64,000 bases of DNA from Streptomyces eurythermus (GCF_014649115.1 NZ_BMSK01000014.1:225351-289350); one strand, 5' to 3'. Shown: positions 1 to 11,079, counted from the first letter of the stretch. The notes: a model not told the origin generated them from the letters alone. Made by a program: numbers and translations.

Positions 1-3000
1 CGGCTGCGCGTCCTGCTGGAGGCCGCCGCCGAGGACCCCGGGCGGCAGGTGGGCCGGCTGCCCCTGATGACCGGCGACGAACGGCGCCAGGTGCTCCGCC
101 ACGGCCGGGGCGCCCCGCTGCCCGCGCCGGACACCACCTTCCCCGCCCTCTTCGAGGCCCAGGCCGCCCGCACCCCCCACCACACCGCCCTCGCCGCCCG
201 CGACACCACCCTCGGCTTCGCCACGCTCAACCGGCGCGCCAACCGGCTCGCCCACCACCTCATCGCCCGGGGCGCCGGCCCCGAGGACGTGATCGCCGTA
301 CGCCTGCCGCGCACCACCGACCTGATGGTCGCCCTGCTCGCGGTCCTCAAGGCGGGCGCCACCCTGCTCTGCCTGGACCCCGAACTGCCGCAACAGAGGC
401 AGGACCTGCTGCTCGCCGACGCCCGCCCGCACACCCTGCTGACCGGCCTCGGCGAAGTGCCCTGGGACCGGATGCCCGACCACGACCCGACCGACGCCGA
501 CCGCGTCCGGCCCCTGCTGCCCCGGCACACCGCCTACCTCGTCTACACCTCCGGCTCCACCGGCCGCCCCAAGGGCGTCGCCGTCGAACACCGGCAGCTG
601 GTCAACCTCTGCCACGACCACCGCGAGGGGCTGCTCGCCCCGCACACCACGGACGGGCGCCGGCTGCGGGCCGCCCTCAGCGCCTCCTTCTCCTTCGACA
701 CCTCCTGGGAGGGGCCCCTGCTCCTCGCCCTCGGCCACGAGGTGCACCTCATAGACGAGGACGTCCGCCTCGACCCGCGGGCGTTCTGCGCCCAGGTCGC
801 CGAGCACCGCCTGGACCTGGTCAACGTCACCCCTTCGTTCCTGCGCGAACTCACCGCCGCCGGACTGCTCGCCCCCGGCCGCCACCATCCGCGCCTGCTG
901 CTCGTCGGCGGCGAGGCAGTCACCCCGGCGCTGTGGCGCGAACTCGCCCGCGCCGAGGAGGAGCTGGGCGTGGCCGTGTACAACATGTACGGGCCCACCG
1001 AGTGCACCGTCGACGCCGTCTACGCCCGCACCGAGGACCGCCCCGACCACCCGGTCATCGGCCGCCCCGGCGGCGGCCTGCGCGCCTACGTCCTCGACGG
1101 CGCCCTCAGCCCGGTGCCGCCCGGTGTGCCCGGCGAGCTGTACCTGGCCGGGGCGCAGGTGGCCCGCGGCTACCTGGGCCGGCCCGGCCTCACCGCCGCC
1201 CGCTTCCTCGCCGACCCGTTCGGCGCGCCGGGGGAGCGGATGTACCGCACCGGGGACCGGGCCCGCTGGGACCGGGACGGGCTGCTGGAGTTCCTCGGCC
1301 GGGCGGACGAACAGGTCAAGATCCGCGGGTTCCGCATCGAACCCGGCGAGGTGGAGGCCGCCCTGCTGGACCACCCCGACGTCGCCGACGCCGCGGTGGC
1401 CGCCCGGGAGCACGCCGGCCGGCTCATGCTCGTCGGCTATGTGGTGCCCGCCGGCGGCCGCGCCCCGTCCGCCGACGCCCTGCGCCTCGCGCTGCGCCGC
1501 ACCCTGCCCGACCACATGGTGCCCGCCGCGTTCGTCCCGCTCGCCCGGATCCCGCGCACCACCAGCGGCAAGACCGACCGGCGCGCCCTGCCCGCCCCGC
1601 CCGCGCGGCCCGACGGCACCACCCCCTACGTCGCCCCCCGGCCCGGCACCGAGGAACGCCTGGCCGCGATCTGGGCCGAGGTGCTCGGCGTCGAACGCGT
1701 CGGCGCCCGCGACAACTTCTTCACCCTCGGCGGCGACTCCATCCTGAGCATCCAGATCGTCTCCCGCGCCCGGCAGGCCGGACTCGCCCTCACCACCAAG
1801 GACGTCTTCCGGCACCAGACCGTCGCCGAACTCGCCCTGTGCGCCAAGGAGTCCGCGCCGCACTCGGCCGTCGAGGAGACCGGCGAGGCGCCGCTGACCC
1901 CGATCCAGCACTGGTACCTGGACGGCCGCGACCCCGCCCGGCCGCTGCGGTTCACCATGACCCAGCGCCTGGAACTCGTCGCCGGCACCCGCTCCCCGGC
2001 GCTGGAGCAGGCCACCGAGGCCGTGGTCCGCCGGCACGCGGCCCTGCGCACCCGGTTCCGGCACACCCCCGACGGCTGGCGCCAGGAGGCGCTGCCCGCG
2101 GCACCGGACGGCGTGTTCACCCGGCACGACGTGGCCGCGCTGGACGACCCGGCGCTGGAACGCGAGGCCCAGCGGCTCACCGAGGAGGCGCAGGCCGCCC
2201 TCGACCCCACGGCCGGGCGGGTCGTCCGCGTCCTGTTCCTCGACCGCGGCCCGCGGCGACCGGGACAACTCGTCATCACCGCACACCACTTGGTGATCGA
2301 CGGAGTGTCCTGGCGCATCCTGCTCGCCGACCTGGAGGCCGCCCACCGGGCGGCGGCGGCCGGCCGGCCCGCCGACCCGCCCGCCACCGGCACCCCCTAC
2401 GGCCACTGGGCCGCCCGCCTGGAGCGGCACACCCGCTCCGGCGCCCTGGACGCCGACCTGCCGTACTGGACCCGCACCGGCGAGGCCCCCGCCGAACTGC
2501 CCGCCGGACACCCCGGACCCAACACCCACGGCACCGCCGCCACCCTCACCGTCACCCTGGACCAGCCGGCCACCGACGCCCTGCTGCGCCGGGTCCCGGA
2601 GACCTACCGCACCCAGGTCAACGACGTCCTGCTCAGCGCCCTCGGCCGCACCCTGGCCCGCTGGTGCGGACGCGACACCGTCCTGCTCGGCGTCGAGGGC
2701 CACGGCCGGGAGGAGCTGTTCGAGGACGTGGACCTGTCCCGGACCGTCGGCTGGTTCACCGCGGAGTACCCGCTCGCGCTGCGCGTCGCCCCGGACGCGG
2801 GCTGGCACGACACCCTCCGCTCGGTCAAGGAACAACTGCGCGCGGTCCCGCTGCACGGCCTGAGCCACGGCGCCCTGCGCCACCTGCTGCCCGGCAGCCC
2901 CCTCGCCGACGCCCCGGCCCCCCAGGTCGGCTTCAACTACCACGGCCAGTGGGACACCGACGGCACCGACGGGCTGTTCCGCGCCGCCCTGCCCCCGGCG

Positions 3001-6000
3001 GGACGCGACACCGACCCGGACGAACCCCGCCCCTACCTGCTGGACATCACCGGTGTCGTCCAGCACGGCCGCCTCGAACTCGGCTGGACCTACCCGGCGG
3101 CCGTCTACGACGAGGCCACCGTCCGCCGGCTCGCCGAGGACACCCTCACCGCCCTGCGCGAGATCGTGGCGCACTGCGCGGACCCCGCGGCCGGCGGACG
3201 TACCCCCTCCGACTTCCCCCTCGCCGGCCTCGGCCAGGAACAGCTGGACCGGCTCGTCGGCACCGGCCGGCACATCGAGGACGTCCTGCCGCTCACCCCG
3301 CTCCAGTCCGGCATGCTCTTCCACGGCCTCGTCGACACCGAGCACGCCTACTTCGACCGCACCGCCGTACGGCTGTCCGGGGTGGCCGACCCGGGCGCCT
3401 TCGCCGCCGCCTGGCAGCAGGTCGCCGACCGCACCCCGGCGCTGCGCACCAGCGTCCACTGGCACGGCCTGCCCCACCCCGTCCAGGTGGTCCACCGCCA
3501 CGCCGAACTGCCCGTCACCCACCTCGACTGGCGCACCCTGACCCCCGCCGAACGCGCCGAGGCCACCGAACGGCTGCTCGCCGAGGACCGCGCGGCCGGC
3601 CTGGACCTCACCAGCGCGCCGCTCACCCGGCTCACCCTGGCCGCCCTGCCCGGCGACGAGGTGCTGCTGCTGTGGTCCACCCACCACATCGTCCTCGACG
3701 GCTGGAGCACCGGACAGCTGCTCACCGAGGTCTGCGCACGCTACGCGGCCCTCACCGGCGGCCCGGAGGAGGCACCCCCGGCACGGCGGCCCTTCGCGGA
3801 CTTCCTGCACTGGCTGCGCGCACAGGACGAGACGGCCGCCGAAAGGCACTGGGCCGACGCGCTCGCCGGGTTCACCGCCCGCACCCCGCTGCCGTACGAC
3901 CGCACGCCCGCCGAGGCCCACCGGGCCCGCTCCGCCGCCGCCGTCCGCCACGAGCTGGACCCGGAGCTCTCCCGGCGCCTGAGGGAGAGCGCCGCCCGCG
4001 CCGGGCTCACCGTCAACACCGTGGTGGAGGGCGCCTGGGCGCTGTTGCTGGCCCGCTCCGGCGGCCGGGACGACGTGGTCTTCGGCACCACCGTCTCCGG
4101 CCGCCCGGCCGAACTGCCCGGAGTCGAGGGCATGATCGGCATGTTCGTCAACACCGTGCCGACCCGGGTCCGGGTCCCCGCCGGGCCGGTGCTGCCGTGG
4201 CTGCGCGACCTCCAGGAACGGCAGAGCGACGCCCGCCGCTTCGACTTCCTCGCCCTGTCCCGCATCCAGGCCGTCAGCGAAGTCCCGCCCGGGGAACCGC
4301 TGTTCGACAGCATGGTGGTGTTCGAGAACTACCCCGTGGACGAGTCGGCGACCGCCCGCACCGGTGTCCGGGTCGAGGAGGTGCGCGCCGACGACGCCAC
4401 CACCTTCGCCTGGTGCCTGCGCGCCCACCTGGACGAACGACTCGGCTTCGAGCTGGCCTACGACCCCGCGCTGTTCGACGCCGGCACCGCCGAGCGCGCC
4501 GCCGGCCGGCTGGCCGCCCTGCTCACCACCCTCGCCGACGGCTGCGACACCGACCTGGCCGCGCTGGACCCGCTCACCCCGGCCGACCGCGAGCTGCTGG
4601 CCGCCTGGAACACCACCGCCCGCCCGGCCGGCCCGCGCAGCCCCGTGGACCTGTTCGCCGAGCAGGCCCGCCGCACCCCGGACGCGGTCGCGGTCCACGA
4701 CGGAGACCGCGAGCTGACCTACCGCGAACTGCACGAGTGGGCGGCGGCGTTGGCCGGCCGGTTGCTGGCCGGCGGGCTGGCGCCCGAGGACCGGGTGGCC
4801 CTGCTGATGGACCGCTCCGCCGAACTCGTCGTCGCCCAGCTCTCGGTCCTGCTGGCCGGCGGCGCCTACGTCCCCGTCGACACCCGCGCCCCCGAGGAAC
4901 GCCGCCGCACCCTACTGGCCCAGGCGGGCGCGACCACCCGCCTCACGGCAGCGGACGTGACCGCCACGCGCCCCGACGCCACGGGAGACCGGGTGCCGCC
5001 CGCCGACACCGCCCGACCGGCGTACGACACCGGAGCGGAAGCGGCACGAGGCACCCTCGCGGGTGAAGCGGGGGACACCCTCCCCGGCCGGCCCCGGCGG
5101 GGCACGGAAGGCGAGACGCCCGGTGCCCTCGCGCGGGGCGCGCGGAAGGCCCACCCCGGCCGGCCGGCGCCGAGCACGCCGGGCGCGGAGCGCATCCCGG
5201 CCGACGAGCCCGCCCGGTCCGAGCGCACCCCGGCCCCCGGCCCCGGCCGGCCCGCGCGCGACACCGTGGGGCGGCCGCTGCCGCCCGCCGACCCCGACCG
5301 GCTGGCCTACGTGATGTTCACCTCCGGCTCCACCGGGCTGCCCAAGGCCGTCGCGGTACGGCACCGGGACGTGGCGGCGCTCGGCACCGACAGCCGGTTC
5401 GCCGGCGGGGTGTGCGACCGCGTGCTGCTGCACTCGCCGGTGGCGTTCGACGCGGCCACCTTCGAGGTGTGGGCGCCCCTGCTCAACGGCGGCCGCGTGG
5501 TCGTGGCACCCGGCGAGAGCGTGGACGCGGCCCTGCTGCGCCGGCTCGCCGCCGACGGCGGGCTCACCGCGCTGTGGCTGACCGCCGGACTGTTCCGGCT
5601 GCTCGCCCAGGACGCCCCCGACTGCTTCCGGGGCCTGACCCAGGTGTGGACCGGCGGCGACGTCGTCCCCGCCCCGGCCGTGCGCCGGGTGCTGGCCGCC
5701 TGCCCCGGACTGACCGTCGTGGACGGCTACGGCCCCACCGAGACCACCACCTTCGCGACCTCCTTCGCCCTCACCGACCCGGCGGCCGTGCCGGACACCG
5801 TTCCCATCGGCCGGCCGCTCGACGACATGCGGGCACACCTCCTCGACGCCCGGCTGCGCCCCGTACCGCCGGGCTGCCCCGGCGAGCTGTACCTGGCCGG
5901 AGAGGGTGTCGCCCGCGGCTATCTGGGCCGTCCCGGAGAGAGCGCCGCCCGCTTCCTCGCCGACCCCTTCGGCCCGCCCGGCACCCGCATGTACCGCACG

Positions 6001-9000
6001 GGCGACCTGGCCCGGCGGCGCCCGGACGGCACCGTGGAGTTCCTGGGCCGGGCCGACGACCAGGTCAAGATCCGCGGCTTCCGGGTCGAGCCCGGCGAGG
6101 CCGAGGCCGCGCTCGCCGCCCACCCGGGCGTGACGGACGTCGCCGTCCTGGCCCGCGAGGACCGGCCGGGCGCCAAACGGCTCGTGGCCTACGTCGTCGG
6201 AGAGGCCGGCCGGAACGCCGAGGAACTGCGGGCCTTCGCCGCCCGCACCCTGCCCGACTACCTCGTGCCCACCGCCGTGGTCCCGCTGCCCGCCCTCCCG
6301 CTCAGCCGCAACGGCAAGGTCGACCGGGCCGCCCTGCCCGCGCCCGAGGCCCTTTCGGGGCGCGCCCGGACCGAGCCCCGCACCGAGGACGAACGGCGCA
6401 CCGCCGCCGTCTTCGCGGAGGTGCTGGGCAGCGAACCGCCCGGTGTGGAGGACGACTTCTTCCAGCTCGGCGGCGACTCGATCCTGAGCATCCGGCTCGC
6501 CTCCCGCCTCGCCGAGGCATTCGACACCGACGTCACCCCGCGCGCGGTGTTCACCCACCCCACCCCGGCCGCCCTGGCCCGCCTCCTCGGCACCCGGCGC
6601 GGCTCCGGCCGTCCGGCGCCGGCCCCGGCCGGCCGCGGCGCCGTCGCCCCGATGTCCCACGCCCAGCAACGCCTGTGGTTCCTCCAGGAGTTCGAGCCCG
6701 GCGGCACCGAGTACGTCACCGCGCTCGCCCTCAGGCTGCGCGGCACCCTGGACACCGGAGCGCTCCGCGCGGCCCTCGACGCCGTGGTGGCCCGGCACGA
6801 GTCCCTGCGCACCACCTTCGACAGCGTCGACGGGCGCGGCGTCCAGATCGTCCACCCGCCCCGGGAGATGCCGCTGCCCGTCCGCGACCTCTCCCAGGTC
6901 GCCGACTCCCTGCGGGAGCCGGAGCTGCGGCGGCTGCTCGCCGAGGACCGCGCCCGCCCCTTCGACCTGCGCGAGGGCCCGCTGCTGAGGGCCGGCCTGA
7001 TCCGGCTCGGCGAGCAGGACCACGTCCTCTCCCTCGCCCTGCACCACATCGTCACCGACGGCTGGTCCACCGCCGTCCTGCTCGGCGACCTCGCCCACCA
7101 CTACCGAGCCCGACTCGGGGTAAGCCAAACGGAGTTGCCGCCGCTGCCGGTGCAGTACGCCGACTACGCGCACTGGCAGCGCACCACCGCCGACAGCGAC
7201 GCCGACGAGCACCTCGCCCACTGGAAGGAGCGCTTGGCCGGCACCACACCGCTGGAACTGCCCACCGACCGGCCCCGCCCGCCGGTACGCACCAGCTCGG
7301 GCGCGACCACCCGGCTGACCGTGCCCGCCCCGGCCGTCACCCGGCTCACCCGGCTCGCCCGGGACCACGGCACCACCCTGTTCACCACGCTCGTCGCCGC
7401 CGCCCAGGCCTACCTCGCCCGGCTCTCCGGCGCCGAGGACATCGCCGTCGGCACCGTCACCTCCGGCCGCGACCGGCCCGAGACCCAGAACCTGGTCGGA
7501 TTCTTCGTCAACACCCTGGTGCTGCGCTCCCGCGCCGAGGCCGCACGGCCGTTCTCCGCGTTCCTCACCGACGTACGGCAGACCGTCCGCGACGCCTTCG
7601 CCCACCAGGACGTGCCGTTCGAACGGGTCGTGGACGCCGTCCAGCCCGAACGGGACACCAGCCGCAGCCCGCTCTTCCAGGTCATGGTCGTCCTCCAGAA
7701 CACCCCGGCCGCCGACCTCGACCTGCCCGGCCTGGACGTCACCGACGTCGAACCGGAGTCGGAACAGGCCGCGTTCGACCTCACCGTGGAGTTCGCCGAG
7801 ACCGGCACCGGCGCCCTGCACGGCCTGCTCACCTACAACACCGACCTGTTCGACGCGGCCACCGCCGAACGGATGGCCGCCCAGCTCACCACCCTGCTGC
7901 GCGCCGTGGCCGAGGACCCCGACCGCCCGCTCGGCGCCCTCCCGCTGGCCTCCGACGAGGAGCTGCAGACCCTGACGGCGCGCGGCCGGGGCTCCTTCCG
8001 CCCGGTGCCCGAGTCCACCCTGCCCGCCCTGTTCGAACGGCAGGCGGTCCGCACCCCGGACGCCGTGGCGCTGATCGACGGCGACCGGGAACTGACCTAC
8101 GCCGAGGTCGACCGGGCGGCCAACCGGCTGGCCCACCGGCTCATCGCCGACGGCGTCGGACCGGAGCGCGTGGTGGCCCTGGCGCTGCCCCGCTCGGCGT
8201 CGACCGTGGTGGCCCAGCTCGCCGTCGCCAAGGCCGGCGGCGCCTTCCTGCCCGTCGACCCCGACTACCCGGCCCCCAGAAGGGAGTTCATGATCCGGGA
8301 CGCGGGCGCCCACCTGGTCCTCGGCGACCCCGCCGAGGTGTGGAACGCCGACGGACCGGACACGGCGCCCACGGACGCCGACCGCACCACCGCGCTCACC
8401 CCCGCCCACCCCGCGTACGTCATCTACACCTCCGGCTCCACCGGCACCCCCAAGGGCGTCGTGGTCACCCACCGGGGCCTCGCCTCCTTCGCCGCGGCGG
8501 CCGCGGAACAGTACGCGGCGGGCCCCGGAGACCGGGTCCTGCAGTTCGCCTCCCCGAGCTTCGACGCCTCCGTGCTGGAACTGTGCGTCTCCCTGCTCGG
8601 CGGGGCCGCGCTGGTCACCGGCGAGGAAGGACCACTGGTCGGGGAGCGGCTCGCCGAGGTGCTCGCCGGACGGGAGATCACCCACACCCTGATCCCGCCG
8701 GCCGCGCTGGCCACCGTACCGCCCGAGACCGCCGCCGCCCTGCCCCGCCTGCGCACCCTCATCGTGGGCGCCGAGGCATGCCCCGCCGACCTGGTCGACA
8801 CCTGGGCACCCGGCCGCCGGATGATCAACTCCTACGGCCCCACCGAGGCCACCGTGGTCGCCACCTGGACCGGCCCGCTCACCCCCGGCACCGGCACCCC
8901 GTCCATCGGCCGCCCCGCCGGCACCACCCGGGTCCAGGTGCTCGACGCCGCGCTGCGCCCCGTACCGCCCGGCGTGACCGGCGAGCTGTACGTCTCCGGG

Positions 9001-11079
9001 CCCGGCCTGGCCCGCGGCTATCTGGGCCGGCCGGGACTCACCGCCCAGCGCTTCCTGCCCGACCCGTCCGGGGCGCCGGGGGAGCGGATGTACCGCACCG
9101 GGGACCTGGTGCGGTGGACCGCCGACGGCCGGCTGCGGTTCGCCGGACGCGCCGACGACCAGGTCAAGCTGCGCGGCTACCGCATCGAACCCGGCGAGAT
9201 CGAGAGCGCGCTGCGCCGCAGCCCCCTGGTCCGGGACGCGGCCGTCGTCGTCCGCGCGGACCGGGCCGGGGTACCGGCCCGGCTCGTCGCCTACGTCGTC
9301 CCCGCCGAGCCGTCCGGCACCGCCCTGCCCGTCGGTGAACTGCGGCTGGACCTGGCCGGGTCGCTGCCCCCGCACATGGTGCCGTCGGTCTTCGTCCCGC
9401 TGGAGCGGCTGCCGCTCACCCCGAACGGCAAGACCGACCGCCGCGCGCTGCCCGCCCCCGGTCCCGCCCAGGCGGCGGACGGACCGCGCACCGCGCCGCG
9501 CACCGACACCGAACGCCGGATCGCCCGGATCTGGGCCGATGTGCTCGGCATCGGGGAAGTCGGCGCCGACGACAACTTCTTCGCGCTCGGCGGCGACTCC
9601 ATCCTGAGCATGCAGGTCGTCTCCCGGCTGCGCCGCGACGGACTGCACGTGGCCACCCGGGACCTGTTCACCCACCAGACCGTCGCCGACCTCGCCACCG
9701 TCGTCCGCGCCGCGCCCCGGCGGTCCGCCGACGGCCCGGTCACCGGCGAGGTGCCGCTCACCCCGATCCAGCACTGGTTCCTCACCACCCCGCGCGCCGC
9801 CCACCACCACTTCAACCAGTCGGCACTGCTGGAACTCGACGGCACCCCCGACCCGCGCGCCCTGGGCGCCGCACTGGACGCGCTGCTGGAACACCACGAC
9901 GCCCTGCGCATGACGTTCACCCAAGAGCCCGGCGGCTGGCGGCAGTTCAACCCGCCGCCCACCACCGGACAGGACATTTTGACCCGGTACGACCTGACGG
10001 GCCTGTCCGCCGACGACGCCGACGCGGCCATGGCCAAGGCCGCCGACGAACTCCACGCGAGCTTCGACCTGGCCCACGGCCCGCACCTGCGCGCGGCCCT
10101 GTTCACCGGCGCCGCCGACCGGCCCGCCTTCCTCCTCCTCGTCGCCCACCACCTGGTCGTGGACGCCGTCTCCTGGCGCATCCTGCGCGACGACCTGGAG
10201 ACCGCCTACCGGCAGGCCCGCCACGGCGGCCAGGTCACCCTGGGGGAGCGGAGCACCAGCTTCCGCGAGTGGTCCCGGAAGCTCGCCGCACACGTCGCCG
10301 AGGGCGGCCTCGACCACGAACTGCCCTACTGGGAACAGGCGGTGAACACCGAGGAGCCCCCGGCCCCGGCCGCCGGCGCCGGACCGGCCGCCACGGTGGA
10401 CGTGGAACTCGGCGAAGAGGACACCACCGCCCTGCTGCGGTCCGCCCCCACCGCCTACCGCACCCGCGTCAACGACGTCCTGCTCGCCGCCCTCGCCCTC
10501 GCCCTGGCCCGCTGGACGGGACGGGACCGGGTCCGCCTGGACCTGGAGGGGCACGGCCGCGAGGACCTGCTCGACGGGGTCGACCTGACCCGCACCGTCG
10601 GCTGGTTCACCACCGTCCACCCCGTGGCCCTCCAGGTGCCCGACCCCGGCGACCTCGGCCCGGACCGGGACTGGCGGTCGCTGGTGAAGTCGGTGCGCCG
10701 CCAGCTGCGCGCGGTCCCCGGCAACGGCATCGGCTTCGGCGCGCTGCGCACCTTCGGCCCGCCCGAGGTCCGCGAACGCCTCGGCGGCACCGCGCACAGC
10801 CAGGTGGTGTTCAACTACCTCGGCCAGTGGGACGCCCGCCCCGACACGGCGGACGGCGGCCTGGTCCGCGCCGAACACGGCTCCTTCGGACAGGACCACG
10901 ACCCCCGGGACCCCGGCTCCCACCCGCTGGAGGTGGTCGGCGCCGTCCAGCACGGCCGGCTCGCCTTCACCTGGCACCACCGGCCCGGCGTCCACGACAC
11001 CGCGACCGTGCGCCGGGTGGCCGAGGAGTTCGCCACCGCCCTGCGCCACCTCGCCCGGCACGCCAGGGGAGGCCGGTGA
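1..11079 (+). CDS. Non-ribosomal peptide synthetase, 3' part (5' end outside window)
   Basis: The frame is open from base 1, so the gene starts upstream. Domains by nucleotide: A1 about 115-1600 (YTSGSTG near 544), T1 (carrier Ser 1738-1740), E1 about 1890-3250 (HHLVIDGVSW, EGHGRE, RTVGWFT), C2 about 3280-4600 (HHIVLDG), A2 about 4640-6350, T2 (Ser 6478-6480), C3 about 6640-7960 (HHIVTDG), A3 about 8010-9460, T3 (Ser 9598-9600), E3 about 9740-11079. The order is A-T-E, C-A-T, C-A-T-E, so residues 1 and 3 are probably D-configured. Specificity residues aligned by eye to GrsA: A1 D-T-?-N-L-G-M-V-D (Thr-like, weak), A2 D-A-F-W-W-G-G-T-F (Val-like), A3 D-A-L-L-I-G-S-V-V (not assigned). There is no thioesterase. 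A2 carries a roughly 100-residue Pro/Gly/Arg/Ala-rich insert. An MbtH gene follows. Confidence 0.97.
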   Translation, partial: RLRVLLEAAAEDPGRQVGRLPLMTGDERRQVLRHGRGAPLPAPDTTFPALFEAQAARTPHHTALAARDTTLGFATLNRRANRLAHHLIARGAGPEDVIAVRLPRTTDLMVALLAVLKAGATLLCLDPELPQQRQDLLLADARPHTLLTGLGEVPWDRMPDHDPTDADRVRPLLPRHTAYLVYTSGSTGRPKGVAVEHRQLVNLCHDHREGLLAPHTTDGRRLRAALSASFSFDTSWEGPLLLALGHEVHLIDEDVRLDPRAFCAQVAEHRLDLVNVTPSFLRELTAAGLLAPGRHHPRLLLVGGEAVTPALWRELARAEEELGVAVYNMYGPTECTVDAVYARTEDRPDHPVIGRPGGGLRAYVLDGALSPVPPGVPGELYLAGAQVARGYLGRPGLTAARFLADPFGAPGERMYRTGDRARWDRDGLLEFLGRADEQVKIRGFRIEPGEVEAALLDHPDVADAAVAAREHAGRLMLVGYVVPAGGRAPSADALRLALRRTLPDHMVPAAFVPLARIPRTTSGKTDRRALPAPPARPDGTTPYVAPRPGTEERLAAIWAEVLGVERVGARDNFFTLGGDSILSIQIVSRARQAGLALTTKDVFRHQTVAELALCAKESAPHSAVEETGEAPLTPIQHWYLDGRDPARPLRFTMTQRLELVAGTRSPALEQATEAVVRRHAALRTRFRHTPDGWRQEALPAAPDGVFTRHDVAALDDPALEREAQRLTEEAQAALDPTAGRVVRVLFLDRGPRRPGQLVITAHHLVIDGVSWRILLADLEAAHRAAAAGRPADPPATGTPYGHWAARLERHTRSGALDADLPYWTRTGEAPAELPAGHPGPNTHGTAATLTVTLDQPATDALLRRVPETYRTQVNDVLLSALGRTLARWCGRDTVLLGVEGHGREELFEDVDLSRTVGWFTAEYPLALRVAPDAGWHDTLRSVKEQLRAVPLHGLSHGALRHLLPGSPLADAPAPQVGFNYHGQWDTDGTDGLFRAALPPAGRDTDPDEPRPYLLDITGVVQHGRLELGWTYPAAVYDEATVRRLAEDTLTALREIVAHCADPAAGGRTPSDFPLAGLGQEQLDRLVGTGRHIEDVLPLTPLQSGMLFHGLVDTEHAYFDRTAVRLSGVADPGAFAAAWQQVADRTPALRTSVHWHGLPHPVQVVHRHAELPVTHLDWRTLTPAERAEATERLLAEDRAAGLDLTSAPLTRLTLAALPGDEVLLLWSTHHIVLDGWSTGQLLTEVCARYAALTGGPEEAPPARRPFADFLHWLRAQDETAAERHWADALAGFTARTPLPYDRTPAEAHRARSAAAVRHELDPELSRRLRESAARAGLTVNTVVEGAWALLLARSGGRDDVVFGTTVSGRPAELPGVEGMIGMFVNTVPTRVRVPAGPVLPWLRDLQERQSDARRFDFLALSRIQAVSEVPPGEPLFDSMVVFENYPVDESATARTGVRVEEVRADDATTFAWCLRAHLDERLGFELAYDPALFDAGTAERAAGRLAALLTTLADGCDTDLAALDPLTPADRELLAAWNTTARPAGPRSPVDLFAEQARRTPDAVAVHDGDRELTYRELHEWAAALAGRLLAGGLAPEDRVALLMDRSAELVVAQLSVLLAGGAYVPVDTRAPEERRRTLLAQAGATTRLTAADVTATRPDATGDRVPPADTARPAYDTGAEAARGTLAGEAGDTLPGRPRRGTEGETPGALARGARKAHPGRPAPSTPGAERIPADEPARSERTPAPGPGRPARDTVGRPLPPADPDRLAYVMFTSGSTGLPKAVAVRHRDVAALGTDSRFAGGVCDRVLLHSPVAFDAATFEVWAPLLNGGRVVVAPGESVDAALLRRLAADGGLTALWLTAGLFRLLAQDAPDCFRGLTQVWTGGDVVPAPAVRRVLAACPGLTVVDGYGPTETTTFATSFALTDPAAVPDTVPIGRPLDDMRAHLLDARLRPVPPGCPGELYLAGEGVARGYLGRPGESAARFLADPFGPPGTRMYRTGDLARRRPDGTVEFLGRADDQVKIRGFRVEPGEAEAALAAHPGVTDVAVLAREDRPGAKRLVAYVVGEAGRNAEELRAFAARTLPDYLVPTAVVPLPALPLSRNGKVDRAALPAPEALSGRARTEPRTEDERRTAAVFAEVLGSEPPGVEDDFFQLGGDSILSIRLASRLAEAFDTDVTPRAVFTHPTPAALARLLGTRRGSGRPAPAPAGRGAVAPMSHAQQRLWFLQEFEPGGTEYVTALALRLRGTLDTGALRAALDAVVARHESLRTTFDSVDGRGVQIVHPPREMPLPVRDLSQVADSLREPELRRLLAEDRARPFDLREGPLLRAGLIRLGEQDHVLSLALHHIVTDGWSTAVLLGDLAHHYRARLGVSQTELPPLPVQYADYAHWQRTTADSDADEHLAHWKERLAGTTPLELPTDRPRPPVRTSSGATTRLTVPAPAVTRLTRLARDHGTTLFTTLVAAAQAYLARLSGAEDIAVGTVTSGRDRPETQNLVGFFVNTLVLRSRAEAARPFSAFLTDVRQTVRDAFAHQDVPFERVVDAVQPERDTSRSPLFQVMVVLQNTPAADLDLPGLDVTDVEPESEQAAFDLTVEFAETGTGALHGLLTYNTDLFDAATAERMAAQLTTLLRAVAEDPDRPLGALPLASDEELQTLTARGRGSFRPVPESTLPALFERQAVRTPDAVALIDGDRELTYAEVDRAANRLAHRLIADGVGPERVVALALPRSASTVVAQLAVAKAGGAFLPVDPDYPAPRREFMIRDAGAHLVLGDPAEVWNADGPDTAPTDADRTTALTPAHPAYVIYTSGSTGTPKGVVVTHRGLASFAAAAAEQYAAGPGDRVLQFASPSFDASVLELCVSLLGGAALVTGEEGPLVGERLAEVLAGREITHTLIPPAALATVPPETAAALPRLRTLIVGAEACPADLVDTWAPGRRMINSYGPTEATVVATWTGPLTPGTGTPSIGRPAGTTRVQVLDAALRPVPPGVTGELYVSGPGLARGYLGRPGLTAQRFLPDPSGAPGERMYRTGDLVRWTADGRLRFAGRADDQVKLRGYRIEPGEIESALRRSPLVRDAAVVVRADRAGVPARLVAYVVPAEPSGTALPVGELRLDLAGSLPPHMVPSVFVPLERLPLTPNGKTDRRALPAPGPAQAADGPRTAPRTDTERRIARIWADVLGIGEVGADDNFFALGGDSILSMQVVSRLRRDGLHVATRDLFTHQTVADLATVVRAAPRRSADGPVTGEVPLTPIQHWFLTTPRAAHHHFNQSALLELDGTPDPRALGAALDALLEHHDALRMTFTQEPGGWRQFNPPPTTGQDILTRYDLTGLSADDADAAMAKAADELHASFDLAHGPHLRAALFTGAADRPAFLLLVAHHLVVDAVSWRILRDDLETAYRQARHGGQVTLGERSTSFREWSRKLAAHVAEGGLDHELPYWEQAVNTEEPPAPAAGAGPAATVDVELGEEDTTALLRSAPTAYRTRVNDVLLAALALALARWTGRDRVRLDLEGHGREDLLDGVDLTRTVGWFTTVHPVALQVPDPGDLGPDRDWRSLVKSVRRQLRAVPGNGIGFGALRTFGPPEVRERLGGTAHSQVVFNYLGQWDARPDTADGGLVRAEHGSFGQDHDPRDPGSHPLEVVGAVQHGRLAFTWHHRPGVHDTATVRRVAEEFATALRHLARHARGGR

